Origin: Planctomycetota bacterium
Lineage (GTDB): Bacteria; Planctomycetota; Planctomycetia; Planctomycetales; Planctomycetaceae
DNA length: 29,689 nt
Direction: 5' to 3'
Assembly (NCBI GenBank): GCA_023417655.1
Contig: JAEZFD010000057.1
Coordinates: 1-29,689 of the forward strand
Shown in pieces: positions 8,953 through 17,021 of the stretch. The stretch's first letter is position 1. Every line of letters starts with the position of its first letter. The notes below the pieces were generated by a model. That model was not told where the DNA came from, ran no database searches, and worked only from the letters and a program-made list of their open reading frames with translations. A program made the translations under genes and the position numbers.

Positions 8953-9921
8953 ATGTTCTCAACGGGTCTGAGAAAAAGGAATGTACATTCATCTTCCAGC
9001 GAATGTGGATTCACACTGATTGAACTGCTTGTCGTCATCGCCATCATTGCCGTGCTGATTGCCCTGTTGTTACCTGCAGTGCAGCAGGCACGCGAAGCCG
9101 CCCGTCGCTCACAGTGCAAGAATAACCTCAAACAGCTTGGATTGGCGCTCCACAATTACCACGACGTCGCCGGATTATTTCCGCCAGCGATCGTCGTCCA
9201 ACGTGCTGATCCGCAGTTTGTACCTAACGGCTTGACAGACAATCTGCCGGACCCCGTCGAAAGCTGGGGCTGGGGAGCCTTCCTGCTCCCTTATCTGGAG
9301 CAGTCCGCTTTGTATAACGCCTGTAAAATTGGAAGCGGTGACCTCCTCGAACGGTATGTCACCACAAGCGCTCTGACGCCACTCGCCGTTTACCGCTGTC
9401 CGAGTGATATCGCCCCATCTGTCAGGACAACCAGTCGACCGATCGCGACATGGGGAACTTCCAACTACAAAGCGAATATGGGGGTCAACGGGGGCTGGGG
9501 ATCCGGTACAAACGGGGCCGTCTTCTGGCGTGATGGCAAGTGCGGATTCAGGGACATTCTCGACGGAACATCGAACACCGTCGCCATTGGAGAGATTGCC
9601 TGGCAGCGCGGAACACTTAAACACGAGGCAGCCGTCTGGGCAGGTTGTCGGCAGGGCATGCAAGGGGACTGCGTCGATGACGTCGTAGCGAGTGGGCGAG
9701 CGCCCATCAATTCGAATGCCACCAACACGAATATCCTCTCTGAAAGCTTCAGCAGCGTTCACACCGGTGGCGCACATTTCCTGATGGCCGATGGTGCCGT
9801 GCGATTCATCTCTGAAAACGTGCAGTTCATCGCGAACGGGGAATCCAACTCCAGTGCCGCGGACAGCACCTATGAATTTCTGCTGCACCGTAATGACGGC
9901 CAGGTCGTCGGAGAGTTCTAA
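8953..9921 (+). CDS. DUF1559 pseudopilin-like protein (copy 1)
   Basis: The N-terminus has a type IV prepilin-like signal: a basic leader, then G19 followed by F-T-L-I-E-L-L, with the Glu at +5 of the mature protein. A long hydrophobic helix runs into A-V-Q-Q-A-R-E-A-A-R-R-S-Q-C-K-N-N-L-K. The C-terminus has H-T-G-G-A-H-F-L-M-A-D-G, the H-x9-DG motif of the family. At 322 residues it is typical. These proteins are strongly expanded in planctomycetes and are thought to form pseudopili or surface fibres anchored by the N-terminal helix; their cargo is unknown. A lipoprotein gene follows 196 bp downstream on the same strand with no terminator between. That gap contains a 6-bp inverted repeat (9984-10003). 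Confidence 0.96.
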   Translation: MFSTGLRKRNVHSSSSECGFTLIELLVVIAIIAVLIALLLPAVQQAREAARRSQCKNNLKQLGLALHNYHDVAGLFPPAIVVQRADPQFVPNGLTDNLPDPVESWGWGAFLLPYLEQSALYNACKIGSGDLLERYVTTSALTPLAVYRCPSDIAPSVRTTSRPIATWGTSNYKANMGVNGGWGSGTNGAVFWRDGKCGFRDILDGTSNTVAIGEIAWQRGTLKHEAAVWAGCRQGMQGDCVDDVVASGRAPINSNATNTNILSESFSSVHTGGAHFLMADGAVRFISENVQFIANGESNSSAADSTYEFLLHRNDGQVVGEF

Positions 9922-10117
9922 AGCAAATCGTACTGCCCAATTCCCGAGCAGCCCGGTTGATACAGATCAGCTGACGCTGCGATGAACGTCTCACGTAACG
10001 TTCGCCTGACGGGGCTTCCGAATCTCTTTGTTGATCTGACTCACTTAAAACCTCACGGAAGGTGACCGCCTACAGAGGGTTTCCAGTCAGAGTTCTTACT
10101 TCACCCAGGAATACGCG

Positions 10118-10525
10118 ATGAATCTGCGGCTCGGCTTGTGCGCGGCACTGATACTTTCTTTTAGCCTGGCGGGATGCGGAGGCAGCATCGGCGGCCCCGA
10201 ACTGGGACGAGTTACCGGCGTGGTCACACTCGATGGAGCCCCGTTGCCCGACGCGACCGTCATGTTCCAGCCTCAGAACGGCCGGCCTTCATTCGGGACG
10301 ACGGATAGTAGCGGGAAATATGAACTCGGATACACCCAAGGGAGCGCAGGTGCTGTTCTCGGCGAGAACACTGTCTTTATCCGGACTGAAATTCCCGGCC
10401 CTGATGGGCAGCCGCCTGTCCAGAAGGAAAAGCTTCCAGCCAAGTATCACAATAAAACGGAACTGAAGGCAAACGTCGTTCCGGGAGCAAATACCTTCAA
10501 CTTCGATCTCACTTCGAAGAAGTAA
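10118..10525 (+). CDS. Small lipoprotein with carboxypeptidase-regulatory-like fold
   Basis: This 135-residue protein has a lipoprotein signal with lipobox L-A-G-C at residues 17-20. The mature part starts V-T-G-V-V-T-L-D-G-A-P-L-P-D-A-T-V and continues with G-T-T-D-S-S-G-K-Y-E-L. This is the prealbumin/carboxypeptidase-regulatory-like beta-sandwich pattern that planctomycetes place beside DUF1559 genes. It is presumably attached to a membrane facing the periplasm. The ATG at 10118 has AGGAA upstream. It ends just before a strong terminator, so it is the last gene of a two-gene unit with the DUF1559 gene. A second copy of this arrangement occurs at 24517-26122. Confidence 0.88.
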   Translation: MNLRLGLCAALILSFSLAGCGGSIGGPELGRVTGVVTLDGAPLPDATVMFQPQNGRPSFGTTDSSGKYELGYTQGSAGAVLGENTVFIRTEIPGPDGQPPVQKEKLPAKYHNKTELKANVVPGANTFNFDLTSKK

Positions 10526-10541
10526 GTTCGGGTCAAAAAGT

Positions 10542-10579
10542 AAGAGGAGATCATCGAATGACCGATGATCTCCTCTTTT
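10542..10579 (+). terminator. Strong intrinsic terminator after the first DUF1559/lipoprotein pair
   Basis: A perfect 15-bp inverted repeat (10542-10556 and 10563-10577) with a 6-nt loop ends in T residues. The minus strand has a T-rich tail a few bases farther on, so it may serve both this pair and the convergent transporter gene. Confidence 0.9.
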
Positions 10580-10670
10580 CATAATTGCTCGATCCTGTCC
10601 TGCTCCTCTTTCACACGACAACGAGCTTTACGGCGACTCCTTAAAGAAGCGGTCAGCCCGCCCGGGTGGA

Positions 10671-13304
10671 TCAGGCATGAACTGATTCGGCGAGGACCGG
10701 AGTGTTCTCTGTTTTCGGTGTGAGGAATGTCTCAGGAGGTGCTCCAAGGAAGCGGCCGAAGCGACCGAAGCGCCCCTGGTACAGCAGAATCAGGTACGAC
10801 GGGACAAGAATCGGACGCACGATGAAGGTGTCGAGGAGAACACCGAAGCCGAGTGCAAATCCCATCTGGACCATTCCCAGCAGCGACCCTGACATCAGCG
10901 TAAAGAAGGTCCCTGCCATGATGATCCCGCAGCTGGAAATAATGCCGCCGGTTTTAGTGAGAGCATAAAGCACTCCCTCGACCAATCCCCGATGTTCCTG
11001 CTCCTCTGTCACGCGAGCCATTAACAGGATGTTGTAATCCTCTCCGATCGCGATCAGAATCGTGAAGAGATACACCGGGACCTTCCAGTCAATTCCGGCG
11101 AAGCCTTGTGGGTCACGCAGGTAGAAGAACAGATAAGTCGCCCCAAGCGTCACGAGATAGCTGAAGATCACGCTGATAATCAGGTAACCACAGATTTCAG
11201 GCTGCCGCAACAGGGTGACAATCACCAGATAGACCGAGACCGTCACCAGAATATCAATCAGAACGCGGTCATGATCGGTAACCGTTTTCAGGTCTCGAAT
11301 CGCTGCGGTTGTTCCCAGCGAATAGATCTCTGCCGAGTCACGCAGCTTCTGCTGTTTCTCCAGCGGAATCTCCGCCTCAGGCGGGAAGAAGATCGAGTGG
11401 CGCACCGAATCTTCCAGGCGAGACAGCGACTGAATCGAATTACGGGTGAACGGGTCCTCTGAAAGAACCACATCAATGCGCATCACCTGACCAGCAAGAT
11501 CACCATGCAGCCCTGTGTAGGTGCGGTGGGCAAAGTTTCGTTTTGCAACCCGTTTGGCCAGCGAAAGACTTTCGAGGTACTGGTTCGCCTTCTTGTTATT
11601 TCCGAGCGGCTGGAACTGGCTGCGGACATCCTCGATCCCGATCGGTTGTTCGAGTGGGGAGTCACTCTTCGTCTGCTGCAGGCGTTCGTCCTCGGCCGTC
11701 AGATTGCGAGTGATCGCCTCACTGATTTTCTCAGCCGTTCGAGCATGCGTCAGATCCTTGTCGTCAAAGACATCATTCAGCACCTCCTTGGGGAACTGCA
11801 CAAAGATGGAGTGCGGACCCGTCACTCCTGCGGGATAATGCTTGTGAACGACCTTCGCTCCGACGACGCTCGGCTCGTCCTGCGGCAAGTCAGTCAGCAA
11901 TCCATAGCTGAGATCGTCCTGACAGAAGACGCCGACCAGCGCCAGCGGAAGCATCAGCAGAATTGCAGTGACGAAGACGCGGCCAGGGCTGCGACGGATG
12001 ATCCCGGAAGTGACGTCCCAGACCCATTGCATCCGGTATTTCGACAGCGAGTTCCAGATTGTCGACGACGGGAGCCACCCGGAACGCTTTCTAACTTCAC
12101 TTAACCGGATGTCAGGCCAGAAGGCCCACTTTCCGAAGATGATCAATAGAGACGGCGTGAAGGTCAGTGCGAAGCAGAGAACAACAGCGAGGCCGAAGGA
12201 AATCGCGAATCCAGCCTGGCGAAACTTCCCGAACTCCGAGAAGCCCATCATGCCGATCCCGACAATACTGGTCCCGGCACTGGTGGCGAGTGCGGCGCCC
12301 ACTTTCTCAATCGACATGGCAAGAGCGTTACGGAACGTCAGCCCTCCGTCGAGCTCCTCTTTATACCTCGCTATCAGGAACAGGCAGTAATCGACGCCTG
12401 CTCCATAGACCACAACGGTGACGTAAACGTCGAGTCCGGTGAACAGTCCGATCCAGTTCCAGCCCGCCATGAGCCGGAGCAGGGCTTTCGAAAGTTCGAC
12501 CGAGATTCCGACGGTGACGAGAGGCACCAGAGCGAGCAGGGGAGCCCGATAGATGGCAAGCAGAAGAACAATCACGAGCAGTTTCGTGAAGTGTTCAGTC
12601 CGACTGGCGCTTTCCTGCTCGGCTCGCAGCATGTCGCGGCCGACCGTAGCGGATCCGCTCAAAGCAAGTGACAGGCCTAAGGGCCGTTTGCTCTGCAGTT
12701 CAGGGGAATTGAGCAGATGCTCGATCCGGCCGATCAGCAATCGGTTCTGACGCTCGAGGAATTCCGTCTTCAGTTCCAGAATGACGAGTGTCGCTTTTTG
12801 ATCGCGGCTGGTCAGAAGCGCTCCGACCCGCTCGTCATTCAATGTGACGATCGACTTGATCACCTGCTGCTGAGGCGGAAGATCTTCCGTGAGCGTTTTT
12901 TCGAGTTCAGGCTTCCAGTGATAGCCCTTCGGCGTTGTTCTCTGCAGACTTTCCAGAGCAGCGACGAGATCATGAGTAATGAAGGCGACATCATCATCTG
13001 TCAGACCCGAGGGACGATCTTCGCGCTGCAGAACGACAACGACATTACTGCCGAGGGGGTCCTGCTGAACTGAAGTGCCAACCTGATCTCCTTCCACTTC
13101 TTCCAGACTGGGCTGGAAGGTCTCCCGGAAGGTTTTGACAGCGCGCAGGCTCGGCGAGGTTGCCGGGAGAAAGTTCATTTCTCCGTCTTGCGCAACCTGA
13201 TCCTGTGGAGGAGCTGATCGGATCGCCACAACGGCAAAGACGATCCAGAAGCCAATCCATATATAAGGATGGCGGGCGACGAGTTGTCCGAGATATCGGT
13301 ACAT
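10671..13304 (-). CDS. MMPL/RND family transporter
   Basis: This 877-residue inner-membrane protein has the RND layout: one N-terminal helix, a large periplasmic loop, a helix bundle, a second loop and a second helix bundle. The first bundle carries G-A-G-V-D-Y at about 301-306 followed by L-F-L-I-A-R-Y-K-E-E. The second carries A-I-G-E-D-Y-N ending near 757 followed by M-A-R-V-T-E-E. These match the G-x-x-x-D-Y motifs of MMPL proteins, whose acidic residues relay protons. MMPL relatives move lipids or hydrophobic molecules across the inner membrane; the substrate here is unknown. No membrane-fusion or outer-membrane partner is adjacent. The C-terminal tail has a short R-F-G tandem repeat (about 10754-10780). 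A single gene, convergent with the lipoprotein gene. Confidence 0.88.
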   Translation of the reverse strand: MYRYLGQLVARHPYIWIGFWIVFAVVAIRSAPPQDQVAQDGEMNFLPATSPSLRAVKTFRETFQPSLEEVEGDQVGTSVQQDPLGSNVVVVLQREDRPSGLTDDDVAFITHDLVAALESLQRTTPKGYHWKPELEKTLTEDLPPQQQVIKSIVTLNDERVGALLTSRDQKATLVILELKTEFLERQNRLLIGRIEHLLNSPELQSKRPLGLSLALSGSATVGRDMLRAEQESASRTEHFTKLLVIVLLLAIYRAPLLALVPLVTVGISVELSKALLRLMAGWNWIGLFTGLDVYVTVVVYGAGVDYCLFLIARYKEELDGGLTFRNALAMSIEKVGAALATSAGTSIVGIGMMGFSEFGKFRQAGFAISFGLAVVLCFALTFTPSLLIIFGKWAFWPDIRLSEVRKRSGWLPSSTIWNSLSKYRMQWVWDVTSGIIRRSPGRVFVTAILLMLPLALVGVFCQDDLSYGLLTDLPQDEPSVVGAKVVHKHYPAGVTGPHSIFVQFPKEVLNDVFDDKDLTHARTAEKISEAITRNLTAEDERLQQTKSDSPLEQPIGIEDVRSQFQPLGNNKKANQYLESLSLAKRVAKRNFAHRTYTGLHGDLAGQVMRIDVVLSEDPFTRNSIQSLSRLEDSVRHSIFFPPEAEIPLEKQQKLRDSAEIYSLGTTAAIRDLKTVTDHDRVLIDILVTVSVYLVIVTLLRQPEICGYLIISVIFSYLVTLGATYLFFYLRDPQGFAGIDWKVPVYLFTILIAIGEDYNILLMARVTEEQEHRGLVEGVLYALTKTGGIISSCGIIMAGTFFTLMSGSLLGMVQMGFALGFGVLLDTFIVRPILVPSYLILLYQGRFGRFGRFLGAPPETFLTPKTENTPVLAESVHA

Positions 13305-13758
13305 GAGACGGACCGATCCTGAGGATTTCGGACGCAGGCCTCGTCTCTTGTGAGGAGCCGCCGCTCACTCATCAGATTCGAAAACGGTCCGTCGTCCTCG
13401 TGGAATTTGCTGTGAAGGAACGTCCGCCCGGTCCCTTATGAAACGGACCGGAGGCGATACAGATGGTTTCTTTCCGAAAGGTGACCCTACCGACGTCACC
13501 CCTTCAGGTCAATGTTCAAACTTCCATTGCCTCCGAAGAGGGGGGTGGACACGACCTTTTTCACTCTGCATCCTGTGCGGATCGCCCATTTTCCAGCAGA
13601 TGCTTCGTCCGGCAGGAATTTCGTCGGCGTTCCCGTCTTCCGGACTTCAGACGTTCAGGCTGAATGGTTGGTAATCTGTCCCCGAATCGAGCACAATTCC
13701 TTTTGACTGATTCGACCCTTCCAGATCACCACCGACTTATCCATTCTGGACCGTTTGC
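13305..13758. other. Divergent upstream region of the DUF971-moaA pair
   Basis: About 450 bp with no convincing gene. The part at 13470-13500 has two overlapping hairpins: CTTTC with GAAAG (13470-13480), and GGTGAC with GTCACC (13480-13485 and 13495-13500). They might be a structured RNA leader, but I could not match them to a known riboswitch class. The remainder shows nothing I can name. Confidence 0.35.
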
Positions 13759-14136
13759 ATGATTGATCCGCCTCTCCAAATTCGTGCGATTCGCTCTGCC
13801 GGGGTCTTTGAAATTGCGTGGACGGAAGGAACAATTCACCGTTATCCCTTCCGCCTGCTCCGCGAATCCTGTCCCTGCGCCGCGTGCGTGAACGAATTCA
13901 CAGGTGAACGGATTCTCGATGTCGCATCGATTCCCGATTCCATTGAACCAGTGGGAATGAACTTCTGCGGAAATTATGCCATCAAGATCCAATGGAGCGA
14001 CGGGCATTCGACCGGACTGTATTCCTGGGACCGGCTCTCTCATCTTGCCAATTCCGATCAGGTGACGATCACGACGACAACTGATCCCCAAACCGGCGCT
14101 GATCTTGGACTTGGCACCGTCACACCGAATCCGTGA
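13759..14136 (+). CDS. DUF971 domain protein (GBBH-like N-terminal domain)
   Basis: This 125-residue protein is a stand-alone DUF971 domain, the same fold as the N-terminal zinc-binding domain of gamma-butyrobetaine hydroxylase. Visible motifs are the early W-x-x-G-x-x-H-x-Y-P-F-x-x-L-R segment, the cysteine cluster C-P-C-A-A-C (C38, C40, C43), and W-S-D-G-H-S-T-G-L-Y-S-W near the end, which with further Cys/His residues would bind metal. Stand-alone members often lie near iron-sulfur or cofactor genes; their role is unresolved. The stop codon overlaps a possible GTG start of the moaA reading frame (GTGA at 14133-14136), and the more likely moaA start is 77 bp downstream, so the two are probably co-transcribed. 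Confidence 0.85.
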   Translation: MIDPPLQIRAIRSAGVFEIAWTEGTIHRYPFRLLRESCPCAACVNEFTGERILDVASIPDSIEPVGMNFCGNYAIKIQWSDGHSTGLYSWDRLSHLANSDQVTITTTTDPQTGADLGLGTVTPNP

Positions 14137-14213
14137 TTCGTCCCGGGGGACGCGCTCGAACGCCGGACACAGCGACCAAACCGGACATCCACGAATTCCG
14201 ACTGGGGCTCGCA

Positions 14214-15212
14214 ATGTCGCTCCTTCCCCTCATCGACACATTCGGCCGGGTCCACACGAAACTGCGGATCAGTGTCACGGATCGCTGCAATATCCGGTGT
14301 TTTTACTGTATGCCGGCTGAGCACGTTTCCTTTATGGAACCGCAAAGCCTGTTGACCTTTGACGAAATTGAGCGGCTGGCGACCGTGGCCGTCTCGTGCG
14401 GGGTGACCCAGATTCGTCTCACTGGAGGGGAGCCACTTGTCCGGAAGAATCTCCCCCACCTGGTCTCGCGCCTTGCACAGATTCCAGGTGTCCAGAATCT
14501 TGGCCTGACGACCAATGGAATTCTGCTGGAAGAACAGGCAGAGTCTCTCTTTGCGGCCGGTCTCCGCAGTTTGAACGTCAGCTTGGATGCTCTCTCCCCT
14601 GAGATTTTCCAGCAGGTCACGCGACGCCCGGGTTATGAACGGGTACTGGCCGGAATTCAAAAAGCACAGGCAGTCGGATTCACTTCCATTAAAGTGAATG
14701 CGGTCTCGATTCGGGGACTGACGGAATCCCAGATCATTCCATTCGCCGAATTCGCCCGATCTTCAGGTTGCGTCGTCCGATTCATCGAGTACATGCCTCT
14801 CGATGCCGACTGCAAGTGGGAACGTGAGAAGGTCCTCTTCGCTCAGGAAATCCGCGACATTCTCATTCCGGTGTTCGGAGATCTCGTCCCCGTCTCCCAC
14901 CCCCGCAGGGAACTGCCGTCCAGTGACTACGCATTCGCAGATGGGGCAGGGGTGATTGGCTTCATTCCGTCTGTCAGTGAGCCATTCTGCGACCGATGCA
15001 ATCGGTTTCGCCTGACAGCAGATGGTAAGCTCCGAAGCTGCCTGTTCAGCCTCGAAGAATTCGACGTCCGGACACTGCTGCGCTCAAACGGCACCGACGA
15101 CGAACTGCGCGCCGTCATGTCCAACTGTATCTCCAGCAAATGGGCAGGCCACCACATCAACGCCCCGGACTTCATCCGACCAGAGCGGGCCATGTACTCC
15201 ATCGGCGGGTGA
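14214..15212 (+). CDS. moaA: GTP 3',8-cyclase (molybdopterin biosynthesis, radical SAM)
   Basis: MoaA uses two 4Fe-4S clusters and S-adenosylmethionine to turn GTP into 3',8-cyclo-dihydro-GTP, the first committed step to molybdopterin. The radical SAM motif is C25-x3-C29-x2-C32 in D-R-C-N-I-R-C-F-Y-C-M-P. The C-terminal cluster cysteines are in F-C-D-R-C-N-R-F-R-L and the later S-C-L-F. The protein ends in G-G, which is required in MoaA. From the ATG at 14214 it is 332 residues and begins with the family-typical L-I-D-T-F-G-R segment. An upstream GTG at 14133, overlapping the DUF971 stop, would add 27 residues not typical of the family. No other moa genes are in the window. Confidence 0.96.
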   Translation: MSLLPLIDTFGRVHTKLRISVTDRCNIRCFYCMPAEHVSFMEPQSLLTFDEIERLATVAVSCGVTQIRLTGGEPLVRKNLPHLVSRLAQIPGVQNLGLTTNGILLEEQAESLFAAGLRSLNVSLDALSPEIFQQVTRRPGYERVLAGIQKAQAVGFTSIKVNAVSIRGLTESQIIPFAEFARSSGCVVRFIEYMPLDADCKWEREKVLFAQEIRDILIPVFGDLVPVSHPRRELPSSDYAFADGAGVIGFIPSVSEPFCDRCNRFRLTADGKLRSCLFSLEEFDVRTLLRSNGTDDELRAVMSNCISSKWAGHHINAPDFIRPERAMYSIGG

Positions 15213-15252
15213 AAGACGCGATACCCCGGCGAGGGGACATCATATCTGTATC

Positions 15253-15298
15253 AAAAAGACGCAGCCATGAGACTCAAGTGAATCTCACAACTGCGTCT
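15253..15298 (-). terminator. Intrinsic terminator after the Gfo/Idh/MocA gene
   Basis: The outer stem AGACGCAG (15257-15264) pairs with 15291-15298. An inner TGAGA/TCTCA extension is also present. On the minus strand the hairpin is followed by five T. Confidence 0.85.
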
Positions 15299-15323
15299 GG
15301 GATTTCGTTCGTCTGAAGGCAAC

Positions 15324-16454
15324 TTACGCCAGCGTGAATTCCGGCAAGTGGATCAGCTTTCCACCCTGGTTGGCGGATTCATGGGCACAGATTCCGACGC
15401 AAGTCCAGTTTGCCGATTGAACTGCGTTCGGCCACGGATCCCGGTCTTCCCGCAGAGCAGTTACGAATTCATGCACCAGATGCGGATGAGAGCCCCCGTG
15501 TCCGCCTCCCTGAATGAAGGAAAGGTGCTGCGAGTCATGAATTTCGGCAGGTTGAGTGAAGCGACGAATCGGCTCAGGCAGCAGGTGGGCGAAGTCTGGG
15601 ATCTCGACCGGTGAAGGAATTTCTGGCTCCGGCTTTTTTGCGGTGTGGAGGATGTGTTGACCATGTTCGGTCAGACTCCATTCAAAGCTCTGCTTCGTTC
15701 CATAGACGTCGAAACTCTCGCGGTACTGCCGAGCAACGTCGTACAGGAACCGCCAAATATGGGCGGTCAGGTCACTGTCTTTGATCTTGATGTGACAGGT
15801 CTCAACGGCGAATTTATTCCCCGACTTCTGTGCAATGTCATCGCGAACGGTGCCTGATCCGAAACAGCTCACGTATTCCGCGAGCCCGTTGACCAGTCCG
15901 AGACATGGACTGACAACGTGTGTGGCATAGTGCATCGGAATCATGGATTCCCAGTAAGCAGGCCAGCCATCCATATCCTGAGGATGTGACGCGGCAAGAT
16001 ACTGGATCTTTCCAAGATCACCCCGTTCATACAGCGACTTCAGGAAAAGGAATTCCCGGCTGTAGACCACGGTTTCGGCCATCATGTACTTCAGGCCAGT
16101 CTCGCGCACTTTCTCAACAATCTGTCGGCACTCGTCGATGGTCGTCGCCATTGGCACGGTACACATCACATGCTTGCCGGCATCCAGAGCCTGCAGCGAC
16201 ATCCAGGCGTGATCCCTGATCGGGCTATTGATATGGACAGCATCAATGTCGGGATCCTTGAGGACCTGCTGGAAGTCGGAATAGCGTTTCTCAATCCCGA
16301 ACTGGTCCCCCGTCTCTTTGAGTCCTGCTGGATCACGGCGACAGATGGCGGCAACGTTCGCATGGGGATGGTGCTGGTAGATGGGAATGAATTCGGAGCC
16401 AAAGCCCAGACCAACCATCGCGACATTGACACGTTCGAGCGGCTTCGACGGCAT
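15324..16454 (-). CDS. Gfo/Idh/MocA family oxidoreductase with atypical active-site motif
   Basis: This 376-residue cytoplasmic protein has the N-terminal NAD(P)-binding motif G-L-G-F-G-S-E-F at about 15-22, then D-P-D-I-D-A-V-H-I-N-S-P, and a C-terminal alpha/beta domain with H-P-H-L-V-H-E-F near the end. Most of the family have E-K-P in this region, with the Lys involved in catalysis. Here the stretch reads K-H-V-M-C-T-V-P-M-A-T-T (C98-P101), so that Lys is missing. The enzyme may use another residue, or bind without oxidising. No Tat signal is present, unlike many planctomycete members. It follows an ABM-domain gene by 47 bp on the same strand, and a terminator ends the unit. The substrate is unknown; sugar or inositol derivatives are typical for the family. 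Confidence 0.88.
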   Translation of the reverse strand: MPSKPLERVNVAMVGLGFGSEFIPIYQHHPHANVAAICRRDPAGLKETGDQFGIEKRYSDFQQVLKDPDIDAVHINSPIRDHAWMSLQALDAGKHVMCTVPMATTIDECRQIVEKVRETGLKYMMAETVVYSREFLFLKSLYERGDLGKIQYLAASHPQDMDGWPAYWESMIPMHYATHVVSPCLGLVNGLAEYVSCFGSGTVRDDIAQKSGNKFAVETCHIKIKDSDLTAHIWRFLYDVARQYRESFDVYGTKQSFEWSLTEHGQHILHTAKKPEPEIPSPVEIPDFAHLLPEPIRRFTQPAEIHDSQHLSFIQGGGHGGSHPHLVHEFVTALREDRDPWPNAVQSANWTCVGICAHESANQGGKLIHLPEFTLA

Positions 16455-16501
16455 CAGTTGACCTTTCGCAGAGCAGGGGAGAACAACAAGTCAGGTGGGT
16501 C

Positions 16502-16789
16502 TCAGGTGAGAAGTTCTGAAACATGAGGCTCACGGTCGACGCGGGGCAAAACCAGTGGCTGATAGATCGTCGTATAGGCCTCGGCCTGACGATGCACATC
16601 GATGGCCGCCTGCGATTCCCAGCGCTCGACCAGAATGAAGACGCTCGGGTCATTCTGCGAATGGCAGACATCAAACTGAAGGCAGCCGGGTTCTGCTCGG
16701 GAGAGCTGCCCCTGCTTGCGGAGAAGTTCACACAGTTCCGGAACATCTTCCGCGTTTTTGGCCTTCAGAATCACGTTGACGGCATACAT
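16502..16789 (-). CDS. Antibiotic biosynthesis monooxygenase (ABM) domain protein
   Basis: This 95-residue protein is a single ABM domain, a ferredoxin-like fold found in YgiN-type quinol monooxygenases and similar small dimeric enzymes. Supporting segments are V-N-V-I-L-K-A-K near the start, E-P-G-C-L-Q-F-D-V in the middle, and F-I-L-V-E-R-W-E-S with A-I-D-V-H following. It is cytoplasmic with no signal. It lies 47 bp upstream of the Gfo/Idh/MocA gene and is probably co-transcribed, so it may act on the same or a related small molecule. Members of this fold vary widely in activity, so the specific reaction is not predictable. Confidence 0.85.
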   Translation of the reverse strand: MYAVNVILKAKNAEDVPELCELLRKQGQLSRAEPGCLQFDVCHSQNDPSVFILVERWESQAAIDVHRQAEAYTTIYQPLVLPRVDREPHVSELLT

Positions 16790-16869
16790 CGCAGGACCTT
16801 TTGGTTCGGAAAGAGAGGGAAGGATCAGGCCATTACCGGGTTGACGTGACTCACTGACACGGCCGTTCC

Positions 16870-16892
16870 AGCGTTTTTACTGGCCAAACGCT
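16870..16892. repeat. Inverted repeat in a divergent promoter region
   Basis: AGCGTTT at 16870-16876 and its exact complement at 16886-16892 flank a 9-nt spacer. It lies between the divergent ABM gene and the nucleotide-sugar dehydrogenase gene, with no T run on the plus strand. It could be an operator or a chance hairpin. Confidence 0.4.
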
Positions 16893-16900
16893 CACGCACA

Positions 16901-16936
16901 GTCGGCACGGTCGGTCGAACCGGTCTAGTCGGCCAA
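16901..16936. repeat. Imperfect 9-bp tandem repeat (four units)
   Basis: Four consecutive 9-mers read GTCGGCACG, GTCGGTCGA, ACCGGTCTA and GTCGGCCAA. The CGG at positions 3-5 is shared by all four, and GTCGG by three. They lie about 85 bp upstream of the ATG at 17022. Confidence 0.45.
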
Positions 16937-17021
16937 AGTGTCGATCGATATGATAGCCGCCCAATCAAGAACCACAAAAGAAGTTGAGCTTTCTCAATCA
17001 TCGGCGAAGGGATTTTCTGCC

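Noticed and set aside
10754..10780. Short tandem repeat near the end of the MMPL gene
   Set aside because: It encodes an in-frame R-F-G repeat in the cytoplasmic tail of the transporter and needs no separate explanation.
13438..13706. Three overlapping short plus-strand frames upstream of DUF971
   Set aside because: They overlap each other in different frames and lack ribosome binding sites; the region is better read as untranslated.
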